Shown here: one piece after another, positions 44,346 to 55,893 of the stretch
Layout: each line of letters opens with the position of its first letter
Numbering within the stretch: position 1 is the first letter of the stretch
Assembly (NCBI GenBank): GCA_905147135.1
Contig: LR990067.1
Location: forward strand, 1,860,001 to 1,924,000
Direction of reading: 5' to 3'
Source: Blastobasis lacticolella
Lineage: Eukaryota; Arthropoda; Insecta; Lepidoptera; Blastobasidae
DNA length: 64,000 nt
The notes under the pieces: model-generated
What the model saw: the letters and a program-made list of their open reading frames with translations, nothing else
Database searches by the model: none
What the model was told of the DNA's origin: nothing
Made by a program: the position numbers and the translations under genes

Positions 44346-47300
44346 ATGCTTCGGAGTTTCTTATTTGTTTTATTATGCAACTACTGTGGAGGTGATAATA
44401 GTGAGGGTAGAAATATCGATGCATTACCTAAAGGGGTGCCGTCAGATTTTCTCAACAGAGTAGCTAGACGGATATTCGAAGAGACCAAGAAGAAATCTAA
44501 GGGCGATGAAGCGTCTCTTCCTGATGGTGGTACTGAGGTATCCGACGCGCATTTGCAAGAACAAAGCCAATTCATCAATAAAATAATGAAAGAAGAGAAA
44601 GAAAAATTAGAAAATCAAAATGCGAAATTAGATAGAAACGAAACCGATGATTCCTTTGGTACCAAATCTGAGGATTCTGAGTCAGATGTGGCAAATGAAA
44701 GTACTGAGGGCCACGGTAAATCACTGTCTATAGAAATAACAGTAGGCGAAGGTGAATCCAATAAATACGCATCAGTAATAAATAAGACAATACGAACAGC
44801 AAAAGCACAGTATCAAGATGATAATGTTGGCACAGTACTTGCCATTACTACCAAATCTGAGGATTCTACGTCAGATGAATCAAATGAAAGTAAGACAGTG
44901 AGTAAAAATAATTCTGATAGCATTGATAAAACACTGTCAATAGAAATAACAGTAGATGAGGAGGCGTCAAATAAAAACGCACGAGTGATGAATAAGACAA
45001 CAAGTTCAGCAAACGGTGAGGTAGAACCAGACATTATATTAGACAAAGAAGATCATAGCATTGGTGATGATACCAGAAGGGCTGGTGAAAATATTTCATT
45101 CAGTTTAGGGTCACTAAAAAGTTTAAAAGATGTATCAAACAAGCTTAACGTTTCGGACAAGGAAAGGGTACCAAAAAAAGAAAGTGAAACTGTGATAATT
45201 AAGCAAATTGGCACAACAAATGAAGGTACAGTGCTAGCTCAAAACGAGAAACCAGATAGTAGCATTAATTATAATGGAAGAAGAGCTAACGATAATGTAG
45301 CACTGAACTTAGAATCTCTCAAAACTTTGAATGAAGTTGCAAACAAGAGCAAGATAATAAACATTGCACGCAAGGCGAAGCGAAATACAAAAAAAGATTT
45401 TAAGAATGGAAAGAATGGAAAAAATGAAAGTCAAAGTCAAGTCAAGTCAAAAAACCTAGATACAGGCACCGAATTGGGAGAATACTGGACTAGGACTCCA
45501 GCTGACTGGAAACTAATAACCAATAGACCGTGTTACGGATGTAGTACAACACCAAAAGGTGGCAATGGCGGCGGCAGTAACGGCGGCGCCGGCGGTAATG
45601 GCCATAAAACAACGTGCCCCCCAAAACTTCCTCCTTGGGTCACGAAACCTATATACGAACCAAGAGGTAAACTCCATTATAGAAGCAGAATATCAAAGGA
45701 TGGGGAAGAACAAGCAGGCGATGAAATTACACAAGCTACAAACGACAATTTTCATGCAACTACCGAATATAATACTGAAACTTCTATTAGTCCACCAAAC
45801 ACAAATCAGTCATTAGACAAAAAAGAAAAAGAAAATAATAATAGTAAAACGCAGCTTAAGATACTAAAATCAAGAATAACTACTAAGGAAAATAGTAGTC
45901 AAAGGTCAACAGTGGGGACAAATGAAAAAGGTTATAAAAAAGAAGCACAAATTGAGAACAGTAAAGGAAACGCTGTGAAAAATAGTAATAAGACAAGTGG
46001 AACAGAGACAGATATATCTATTAAAAATGGTGACAAGAGTAAAGTTTCAAAAGATGAGGTAAATCAAAGTAACGATAGAGATGGCACTCAAACAGGGAAA
46101 AGAAATGCAAATAAAACGAACAAAGAAAAATTTTTCTTCAGGCTCCAAAGTTCAGATGAAGATCAGTCTAATACTAATCATACTGAAAAAAGTAGAAGTG
46201 AATTGGACGAGGAACTACTAGAAAAAAATAACAAAGACTATATTAAATCAATAACAACAAAGAATAACGAATCGACAGCAAAACCTACCGAAAACTATAG
46301 TGAGACTTCGAGACACCCAAAAACAGCAGATTTTTTAGAAAAAGGTGAGTCTACTAAAACAGTTACCGAATCAGTTACTCGATCTTATAGAAGTACCACA
46401 GATGAAGTGGAAAAAGATAAATATTATCTACGGTCTCATTTGAAAATGAGACATTATATTAAAAATAACAAAAAGAGAGGGGACAACAAAGAAAGGTTTA
46501 TAGTTGTCAATAACAACAGAAAGCCGGTCCAAGTACATGACAATAGAGTTTTATATGGTCCAATATTGATAAATGACCTAGAATTCCAGAAACCATTTAG
46601 ACCAGCAAACCATTTCCCAAATAACGACGATACTAAAACACATATTACTAATTCCAAATTACTAAACGCAATAAAAGCAATGATTAAGAAACAAAAATAC
46701 AGAGTTCGGGAAACGCGTAAGTACTTTATTTGTTAAACTCACCACCATAGTCACAATTAAAGCAGAGATTTAGGAGATCTACTTTTACTACAAGTATACT
46801 TGATAAAATATAACGTCATATTCTGTAGGGCTACTTTCCGTGCCCTTCGTTAAAAAATCGATCCGAAGTCAAAAGTACAAATATAATTCAAATTAAAAAG
46901 GAGCTTAATAATATTAATTTTCTCTTAAACGCAGGTTAACGATTTTCAAAAAATCACTCAAAACACAACTCAAACACAAACTCAAAGCTTCATGTATAAT
47001 ATCGTTATCAATCAAATAACCTAAAGTGAATAATAAATACAAAATTGACACACTGCGCTATTAATTTTGCAAAAATAATTGTTTATCTTATGCGGTAGGC
47101 AGCGGCAAGCGGGCTACCTGATGGAAAGTACTGCCGCCTAAGGATAGTTAAACGGTGATACCAGCATTATGAAGGCATTTTTGGTCCGGAATTTCGACAT
47201 CCGGCAAACCGGGTAGGCGATCCCGTTAACACCCATATTTTTGGGTACTTCTACTTAGAAAGTAACTCCTTCTCAAATTATGATATCTAAACTTCACAAT

Positions 47301-50300
47301 CAAATTAATAATAAGTCCTTAAACAATTAATTAAATATAATCATTTTCTTTTATTCAGATTCTGGGTCACCCCCACATGAGGTGGTCACAACATTGAAGA
47401 CGCCCATAAGAATATTAAAGAGCAATCGCTTTAGGAAGCCAAAGCGAAATGCCAAAAGAAGATCTGACGATAGTGACGATGATTCTCCTTACTTTATACC
47501 TATACACGATTACTCACCTAATAACGCATATTTTAATCCTTACAATCGTTTAGGACCAAATGACAATGATGCTCCACCACATAGGGAAGAAATTGTTCAA
47601 GATGCTGATGATGAATACAAATCTCATCTAAGATCTGAAGCCAAAGACGACGGTTCCCCTTATTTTATACCTGTACACGACTATTCGCCTAACAATGCAT
47701 ATTTCAACCCTTATAACCGTTTGGGACCCAATGATAATGATAATGACAATGATGCACCAGGCGACGGATACAGATCATTCAATGACCAAACAATTAAAGA
47801 TTCCTTCGAAGTTAGCCGTAAGTTGAATAATTTTAAAGATTTGAAATCAATTTTAGTAGACGAATCATACGAGCAAGGAGATGATATGGACGCCGACTAT
47901 TATTTTGGTAATCATAAGGCAATAAAAAATAATGTAATCAATCTACTTAAAAGAACACCTCTAAAAAGGGATCCGGAAAATAAACTTACACCAAAACATA
48001 TACAATACGCGAGTTCGAAAGAAGCAATGCACCCAACAAAATTTTTTAACAGGGACAATTATTTAAAAGATCACATTAGTGTGATCAGAAACTTTTTGTT
48101 CAGACATAAAGCCCCAAACCCCCGAAACCTAAAACCAGTATGGCGTACTCAAGATGAAGAACCAATAGAGAGTATCGTGATAACTGATGTTAATATTACT
48201 TCCACCACCAAAACCTATTTAAAATCTCTTTCTGGAGAAGACGACGAAGATTATAAAATAAAAGAAATCACAAATATACAAGAAGGAGGAAAACAACCTG
48301 ATGGGTCAGGAGGTGGGTCAGGAGCTGGGTCAGGAGTTGGGTCGGGAGGAAATGAAATAATTGGAGGTCCCCCTAAAATCTCAGTATCACAAATACCATC
48401 AGCAGGACATGACTCATTTTCAGAAGAAGGACGTGGTGAATTGCCATCAGGAACAGGAGCAAAACAAGACAATTTAGGAGTATCAGAAGGAGTTTCATTA
48501 AGCGGTGTAACCGAAGGAGGGGTATGGGCTCCTCCGGTGACACCTCCATGGCTAGATGAAGGGTCAGGAGGGACAGGAGGTGTATTTGGAGGAAGTGTAG
48601 AACAAGGAACAGGAGGAGCATCCGGCGGAGGGTCAGCAAGTGGATCAGGGGCAATAACAGGAGGTGCATCAGGAAATGGATCAGGAGGTGGATTCGGAAC
48701 TGGATCAGGAGACGGATCAGAAGGTGGACCAGGGGGAGGATCAGGAAGTGGATCTGGAAGCGGATCAGGAGGTGGATCAGGGGGAGGATCAGGAAGTGGA
48801 TCAGGAGGTATATCAACAGGTGGATCAGGGGGAGGATCAGGAGGAACAGGAGGAGGGTCGGGGAGTGGATCAGGAAGTATATCAGGAGGCATATCAGGAG
48901 GTGTATCAGGGGGAGGATCAGGAGGTTCAGGAGGTGGAACAGGGGGAGCATCAGAAAGTGGATCAGGAGGAGGATCAGGAGGAGGTACAGGTGGAGGATC
49001 AGGAGGTATATCGGGAGGTGGATCAGGAGGAGGAACAGGTGGATGGTCAGGAGGAGGGTCTGGAAGTGGGTCAGGAGGTATATCAGGAGGTGGATCAGGA
49101 AGTGGATCAGGAGGAGGATCAGGAGGAGGATCAGGAGGAGGTGGATCAGGTGGATGGTCAGGAGGAGGGTCTGGAAGTGGGTCAGGAGGTATATCAGGAG
49201 GTGGATCAGGAAGTGGATCTGGAGGAGGGGCAGGAGGAGGATCAGGTGGATGGTCAGGAGGAAGCTCTGGCGGTGGATCAGGAAGTGGATCAGGAGCAGG
49301 TACAGGTGGATGGTCAGGTGGAGGATCAGGAAGTGGATCAGGAGGAGGAGGGTCAGGTGGATGGTCAGGTGGAGGATCAGGAGGTATATCAGGAGGTGGA
49401 TCAGGGAGTGTATCAGGTGGAGGAGGATCAGGGGGAATATCAGGTGGAGGATCAGGAGGTATATCAGGAGGTGTATCAGGAAGTGGAGCAGGAGGAGGAT
49501 CAGGAGGAGGGTCTAAAAGTGGATCAGGAGGTGGATCAGGAGGTGGATCAGGAAGTGGATCAGGAGGAGGATCATCTGGATGGTCAGGAGGAGGCTCTGG
49601 CGTTGGATCAGGAGGTGGATCAGGAAGTGGATCAGGAGATGGATCAGGAAGTGGATCAGTTGGTGGATCAGGGGGCGTATCAGGAGGTGGATCAGGAGGA
49701 GGTATAGGAGAAGGGATAGGAGGAGGTTTTGGAATAAACGGAGGGGCAGGAGCAGGACCGGAGCAAGACTTTATAGGAAGCGGAGGTATAGGAGCATTAG
49801 CAGAAGGAGAATTTGAAGGAGGAGGCGTAGAAGGAGCTGGAGGAGTCGGAGGTGCAGGAGGAGGAGCGGGTGGAGAATTCAAAGGAGGAGGCGGAGGAGG
49901 ATCTGGAAGTGGGTCAGGAAATGTATCAGGAGGTATATCAGGAGGTGGATCAGCTAGTGGATCAGGAGGTGGATCAGGAGCATCAGGGGGAGGAGGGGAA
50001 GGAGGAAGTGCAGAAAAGAAAAGAAATAAAAGGAAAATGTCATTAGATGAAATAAAATTAATTGCAAATATTTCAGAATCAGCCGACGCCGTATCAATGG
50101 TTTTGTTCCTACAGAATAGATACAAGAGATCTGGGACCCAAATGGATTCTGTTGAGATATATGTTGATGAGATGGAACGCATGATAAGGGATGATGCCAA
50201 AGGTTTGAAGCAGTACGATTGGTTGGGAACGACCATTGATATACAAGCGGCATTGAAGAAGTTAATGGACTTGGTGTAAGTAGAAACAATTCTTTACTTC

Positions 50301-53300
50301 TAATAAAAGATAAATTATTTTATTGGTGGTTGTTGGATAAATGATCGTTTTATACTAATTCGCGGCGAGAGAATTAGCCTCGCTATCCAGCGGAGCAATG
50401 CGGCCAGCCTTCTGGGCACTTATCCGGTTACTGGAGTTTTTGTATTATGTTAATATCCTTTTATGCAAAATTATATGAACACCGAGAGCAAAATCAAAAT
50501 CGATGGAAAAAGAGGCATAATTTAAAGGAGTAAAAATTAAATTAAATGGAACTAAAATTTCAATACAAAATATTGTTTAGTGGTGCTATGTTATGAGAGA
50601 CCTCATTTTACTCGACTACCAACTGCCAATTTCGTATAGATACTTACGGGGCCCCGCCTGCTTTTAAGTTTCAATGAGGAGTTTTCCAGTAGGTATTGTA
50701 GGTTAGAGGAAAAACCTCTAAAATTGTTGAAATGTATTAATATTATCCAGTACAAGATACCCAGTGTTTATATCCTCTTTGATAAGTACCTATTTCAAGC
50801 GATCTTCGATTACCAAAATTGTTGGGGCGCCATCTAGCGAGTGATATGGAATGCTTTAGATACCTATTGGAAAACTGCTCATTAAAGTAAAATTTGCGTT
50901 ATATACCAATATATTTACTTACAATGATCTACTTGTTTGTTACTTTTCAGTTTTCGGGATTTTTAGTTTTTGCACAACTTTTTTGGTAGAGCTCGTCTAA
51001 TTTAAAATGACGCGCCCCACTATCGCATTACCGCATACAAGCAAGTTTAAAATATGGACGCAATACATATACAAATGCCGTCGTAATTGGTCATTCAGTT
51101 GCCGGTGACATTCAAACGTAGGAACACGCGTCGTTCATTGGCTCGCACACAGATGAAGTGTCGTTATCAATATTTGCACTCACACATCGAAATCAACTAA
51201 CTAAGTAGTGGGGCGCGTCATCTTAGACTAGACGAGCTCTAGCAGTGTAAGTCATTTACTCAATGGACATCGGATATAATGGAGGGCCAGGGGTCTGCCT
51301 TGACCATGATCCAGGATTACGAAGATCAGATAATTACAGGAGCGGCTGCCATCTAAGCTTTCCCCTGTTAACATGAAAACCTGTTGTAAGATTTACAAGA
51401 TTATTTAATATCAGAATATTTTTATAATTGCAGAGAAACATATCGAGCGGGCGACAAGTTGTCAGCAGAAGACAATGCGCTCTTGCATTATTCAGTTTAC
51501 TTGCATAACAGTGTCAAGCCAAAATTGGAAGAGTATAATATGCCACTCCCAAATAAGGAACATTATAAATCCGACAACACTGAAAAAGCTCTCACGAAGA
51601 CACTTGTTGATTTTAATAAAAAGAGCCAACCGTTATTGGACGAAAGATTTGACATCGACATGTTGAAAAAACTGGCAAAGAAGCCCTATTTTAAAACGGA
51701 TGATTACAGTAATTTAAAAAACATACGAGGCAAAAATCTTAAACACATTGAACCTCCTGCGCTAAGACTATCATTGGATGATTTAAAAAGGATGAAAAAT
51801 TTAATCTTTAACCGAAACAATCTTAAACCTTTTGAAGATATTTTTAAACTCGCCAGAGAGCGACCAAACGAAGAAAAACTACACAAAAAGCTGTACAGAG
51901 GTAAAATTATAAACAGACAATACAAAAAACCAACGATAAGCTACTTCAATATGAGAGAACCAGCATACGACTGGTTAAGAACAGTCCCTGAATTAACAAA
52001 AATAATAAACAATAGGGCAAATGTTGGAACAAATATCAGGAAAAAAAGCAAAGGGAGAAAGATCACGATTAATAAAAACAAAAATTATCGAAGGTTGGTG
52101 AATGATGTGCCTCTCCTAGTACCAGTACCCTCTAATCCACAGACATTTGAAGACAACTTGCAAGATTTCAAGACATTTTTGATTAAATTACAAGACTATT
52201 TGGATGACGTGAGTATATGTCAAATCTGGGGTCAAGACTAAAACCTATCGGCGGATATTTTATATCGTGAATTAGAAATACACATATCACGATTTATACC
52301 ACGGCTTCATTTTTATTCTTGATAATTGTCCAACCCGTACGCAGAGCATGCTTGGAGGAAGAAAAAACAATACCTTCGTACAGGTCATAGTATATTCACG
52401 ATTCCATAAATCTTCCAATTCAAATATGGTTATAATACTCACTAACGGGTGCTGCCTTAGTGGACTGGCTTACTATTGCTTTAGTTTTAAGTGGTTTTTT
52501 TAAGTATAATATACCTATATGTTATGTCGGGCGCAGTCCGGCTCTGATTGGCATTGTCGGGCACTGACCGGCTCTGTCTGGTATTGTCGGCCGTTGTCGG
52601 CTTAGGGTGGGTGTGATCCGGTCCTGGGGAAACCAACATGCAACTGTTTCCTATCTACTTTCTTAGCCCTCCTCTTTGACTTTGAAATTTAGTGTGAGTT
52701 GAGTAATTGGTCCAATATGGTCAGGTTCCACTCTCAACAGGGTGACCGAGGTCAGGTGGCAGTCGCTCCACTGTAATTACCTGATCTACCAAATCTTGGA
52801 TCACTTCAATCGTCAAAAAGGACCCCTTTTAGGTAGATAGGAAAGTAGGAAGGAAACACAGATATGTTGACCGCACCACGGCCGGAGCATGTAACCCCAC
52901 GCCGGTTTCCATTCAGTTGCCTGAATGTGCAGGTTTCTTCAAGATGTTCTCTCACCGCAAGAGCATCGGTTAGTGTACAGATATAATGTACGAGTCATTG
53001 GCACATGGCAGCAGTAGGATCATACATCATCAATAAATAATTTAACTTGTTCCTCAGATTCACGACGCCTTGAAACACATAGTGATGGTGGCCAAGCGCA
53101 ATCGGCCTTTCTATACAAACCTCAAAGACCTGTACCTCAGCCAGCTCACCAGGAAAGCTACAACCGAGGTGCTTCTGCACCTAGCAAGCGCCAGGCTCTT
53201 CGAGACGATCGAAAATAGCATGAAGGAAATGAGTAATCACGTTGCCTATGTAGAAAATAATGAAGATAAGGTCAAAACAACTCAAAGTGATTTGTTATTT

Positions 53301-53339
53301 GTACTAAAATTAGTTGAGAGGTTAGAAGAATTAAAATAG
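44346..53339 (+). CDS. giant secreted Gly-Ser repeat protein, 2114 aa, copy 1, four exons
   Basis: Exons 44346-46716, 47359-50275, 51434-52208 and 53058-53339 (6345 bp) join in frame at GT/AG sites (GTAAGT donors for introns 1 and 2, GTGAGT for 3). Signal peptide: about residues 1-16 (MLRSFLFVLLCNYCGG). Residues 17-790 are rich in Ser, Asn, Lys, Glu and Thr, with a repeated KSEDS...LSIEITV unit (about 106-148, 169-217). The only mature cysteines I see are C396, C399 and C424, next to a Gly-rich stretch. Residues about 830-912 hold two SPYFIP(I/V)HDYSPNNAYF repeats. About 1104-1676 is Gly-Ser repeat. The last 438 residues (to IHDALKH...RLEELK) look helical and match no family I recognise. Role unknown; extracellular matrix or a fibrous secretion is possible. 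Introns 2 and 3 hold MITEs and SINE B pieces. No AATAAA lies within about 300 bp of the stop. Confidence 0.85.
48298..50017 (+). repeat. Gly-Ser coding tandem repeat (exon 2 of copy 1)
   Basis: Degenerate array of GGATCAGGAGGTGGATCAGG-like units (6, 9 and 12 bp steps) coding for GGGSGSGSGG with scattered W, I, V, T, A and D. A longer unit with GGWSGGGSGSGSGGISGGGS occurs more than once. The AGGA/TCAGG bias makes other frames open too: about 347 codons on plus and 661 on minus. I regard those as by-products of base composition. Confidence 0.9.
50673..50883 (+). mobile_element. MITE family D, internally deleted, in intron 2
   Basis: AATGAGGAGTTTTCCAGTAG at the left and AAAACTGCTCATT at the right, with only 211 bp. 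The left inner arm is deleted. Confidence 0.8.
50989..51239. mobile_element. MITE family E, copy 2, in intron 2
   Basis: Same TA-flanked GAGCTCGTCTAA ends and internal sequence as 5886-6117, plus a short extra segment (CTCGCACACAGATGAAGTG). Confidence 0.85.
51285..51350 (-). mobile_element. SINE family B fragment in intron 2
   Basis: TGCCTTGACCATGATCCAGG and AGCGGCTGCCATC match the family B body on the minus strand. Confidence 0.55.
52430..53020. repeat. retroelement pieces in intron 3
   Basis: Repeat R1 piece (AACGGGTGCTGCCTTAGTGG, about 52448), a plus-strand SINE B tail (GGCAGTCGCTCCACTGTAAT, about 52756) and a minus-strand SINE B body (AGAGCATCGGTTAGTGTACA, about 52960). The GGCTCTGTCTGGTATTGTCGG stretch (about 52530-52600) is a short tandem repeat of TTGTCGG-like units. 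Confidence 0.55.
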
Positions 53340-53632
53340 CTATATGTTGTCTTTTACTGTGTCTTTTAAACTGTTTGCCTTCAACCCCTAACATGATGCA
53401 TCTGGTACAGAAGACTGCATTAACCTACTCACCACCTGTACAAAATAATGTAACCGACAGAAAAATTCGGATAGCGCCCAACCAAGTTTATGTTTTCTAA
53501 AATGTTTCAAAACTTTTGAACCGTTTTTAACTAAACTCTCTGCACCATTGTCACACTAAGCTGAAACTATGCTGATTGATTCGGGGGAATTAGGCCCACA
53601 AATTCACGAGTGGTCATAGTGGTGGTATATAT
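53340..53632. other. 3' flank of the giant gene
   Basis: Presumed 3' UTR. No AATAAA is visible close to the stop; AATAAT occurs near 53443. Confidence 0.4.
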
Positions 53633-54017
53633 GTCGCAGCCATATGGTTAAATCAGCCGGTTAACTAAACGGCTAGCATTTTGACCAATTATTTAGTTGA
53701 AAATTTGCCAGTTTTATAAGATTTTAAAGTGATGTTGAAAGAACGATATTGCCTCGAGTTTACGCAGCTCTTCCACACATTGTTCCAATGCAAACCCACA
53801 ATAACTTCAAAGTATAATAATAGTTTGCATTAGGTTTCTATTCGGTTAGTTTAGGTTAGCATTATGACAATGAATGGAAGAGCTCCGTAAACTCGAGGCA
53901 ATATCGTTCATTTGACTTTACTTTCAAAGTTCATGAATTTGGCCAATTTTCAATTAAATAACTGCTTAAATAGCTAGCCGTTTAATTAACCGGCTAATTT
54001 AACCATTTGGCTGAGAC
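53633..54017. mobile_element. MITE family T, copy 2, with an inner palindrome
   Basis: Ends GTCGCAGCCATATGGTTAAA and TTTAACCATTTGGCTGAGAC, flanked by TATATAT as for 708-1526. Inside, 53741-53909 is a large inverted repeat whose arms start GAACGATATTGCCTCGAGTT and end with the complement. Confidence 0.85.
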
Positions 54018-55872
54018 ATATATAAATTATAAATATGAGTGTGTGCATCGCCTTGCGACGACGATGCACTGATATTAGTAGAATGAGTAAGTTGCCAAAA
54101 TATTTTTTTCAATTGAATATCAAAATATGTGTAAAATGAAATAAACGATAAAAAAAGCGATGTTTTGCACGTGCAATTATAAAGGCAGCTACTTCTCTTA
54201 GAAAATTCTTATTTGAGCAACCTACTCATATCTATTATGGGCAAGAGTCAAATATATTTACTTAACAATGACAAGAGTTGTGCCGGTAGCAGACAAAAAA
54301 AACTCCTGCATTTCTTTTAATAGCAAAAACGCAGCGCCACGCAAATTGCCTTCAACTTATAGAAGGTTGCAAGCATTACGAAGTAAATAAAAAAAATTGT
54401 ATAAAAGCATAAAACCCCGACTGCTCTTAAAAATCTGAAAAGTTAGAAAAAAGCCGAATGGTGTAAGTGTATGAAATCCAAACGTTATTTTAATTTAAAC
54501 TTGAAAACTGGCTTGGCCCCTTTTTCATTATGTAGGTGGACACAGATACTTAACATATTATACATATATTTTTTTTATCAATAGGCTTGCGTTTGACCTC
54601 AACTTACCTGATGGAAAGCGACGATGAGGTCGAAGATGTAGCATGCGAGCCTACCTATTCACTCTTTACATCTACCATTTATATACATTTTTTAAATAGT
54701 CAAGCCAAAAAACTTTTCAGACTGCAAAGTGGTATTTTTGGCGGGTAAGTATTTGTGAAGTTATTATTATTATTTAATTGCTCTTTTATTGTAAAGGTAT
54801 TTCGGGTTTTCAGTCACATTAGTGATAGTATAAAAAGTAACAAATACTCTGTAAAAGAGTATAGGCTGGAGAAATTGATTCATAGTGAGTTAGTATATAC
54901 ATGTAACATAATAATTAAAATTAAGTACCTAAGTTAGTATTCGTAACAGTTGTACGTCACACAAGCTATTCTTAAATAAACTAAGCCAAGGCAGTGACTC
55001 CTCTCTACCAATTTGCTGTGCCCAATCCGGGTCCATGTTGATTCTCATCATATTTTAACATCTATATGTAACACATGGAATGCGAAATAAAGAAATTGAA
55101 ATTGAAATGTAATGAAAGCACGGAACTGAGCTTTCGGGATCCTTAAGAAGTCGCAATAGAACCTGTAATGTAATTACTATCATGCTACTGTCGGGGAATA
55201 GGATCAACTAAAGATATGGCTATAGCCTTGAAATAAACGTCTTTGAACGTTATTTTGAGCAAAATCCCTAAAGCTGGGATATTCATGAATTATGATTTTT
55301 AAAGCATAACCAGACACAGAGGTGACCTGTCAAGGTGGCGCTAGTTCTGCGTTTTATGTAGCAACACCGGACGCATCAGTATTCAAATGACACCAACAAT
55401 GCAACATGGATAATAAGGAACGTGACATAAAAAGAAGCTAACATGGCCCTATTGTAAAATTTGAATAATGACGTTTCAGAAAACGACCTAGCCTCCTCCT
55501 TCCTGGAATTCCTTAATGGAATTATGATTATTTTATTTTATTAGGAAAACTTACACCTAAATTAGGTTACATTAAATTGTCGGATAAATTAATTAATTGT
55601 TGGTTGGATTATTATCAAATGTGTCAACATTTGACGCAGTAGACGTTGACACCTAAGTTAGGCAGTTAAACTAACTAATTTTAAATGGTGTACAATAATT
55701 AAGGCGGTTTATGAAGGTTATGGAATACTCAATAGCGTCGAGTTATATTTTCTCTATATAGTTTATTATTACCAGTAAAATAATTTTAGTGTACTCGTTG
55801 TTCCGCAACGTGTCAAAGTAACCTGAAGTCGTGGTACCCTTATCTTGGCTAAGTTGACTGTATGGGCTAGAC
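54018..55872. other. no gene recognised; end of unit 1
   Basis: AT-rich, no protein-coding signal that I can support (the open frame at 54755-54937 is 60 codons without features). A short LINE-tail-like end (ACATGGAATGCGAAATAAAG) lies near 55075. Confidence 0.45.
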
Positions 55873-55893
55873 AAGCGTCACTTTCTTGACAGA

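Larger units (their letters stand above)
40079..55872 (+). repeat. tandem duplication, unit 1 (about 15.8 kb)
   Basis: Collinear similarity with the stretch starting at 55873 begins at CAAGCGTCACT (about 40079/55872). It runs through SINE B, LINE M tail, RTE remnant, giant-gene upstream DNA and the gene. If the repeat is direct and adjacent, unit 1 ends where unit 2 starts. The upstream boundaries differ (no shared sequence before CAAGCGTCACT). The right end of unit 2 is outside the window. Confidence 0.8.

Noticed and set aside
45559..45816. 85-codon open frame inside exon 1 of the giant gene (also 60817-61074)
   Set aside because: Other-frame shadow within coding sequence, without features.
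46717..47358. reading the giant gene exon 1 frame through to a stop at 46736 (796-aa protein)
   Set aside because: A GTAAGT donor at 46717 and an acceptor at 47357-47358 join exon 1 to exon 2 in frame; both copies keep these sites. A retained-intron short form cannot be excluded.
48664..49707. 347-codon plus-strand frame (Asp-Gln-Glu-rich) and Arg-rich frames at 49043-49816
   Set aside because: Shifted readings of the same array, with no splice connection to flanking exons.
48251..50236. 661-codon minus-strand open frame, Pro/Asp-rich
   Set aside because: It is the complement of the Gly-Ser coding array; its PPDPPPDP pattern follows from the repeat unit and it has no start context, signal or splice support. 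The plus-strand gene explains the region.
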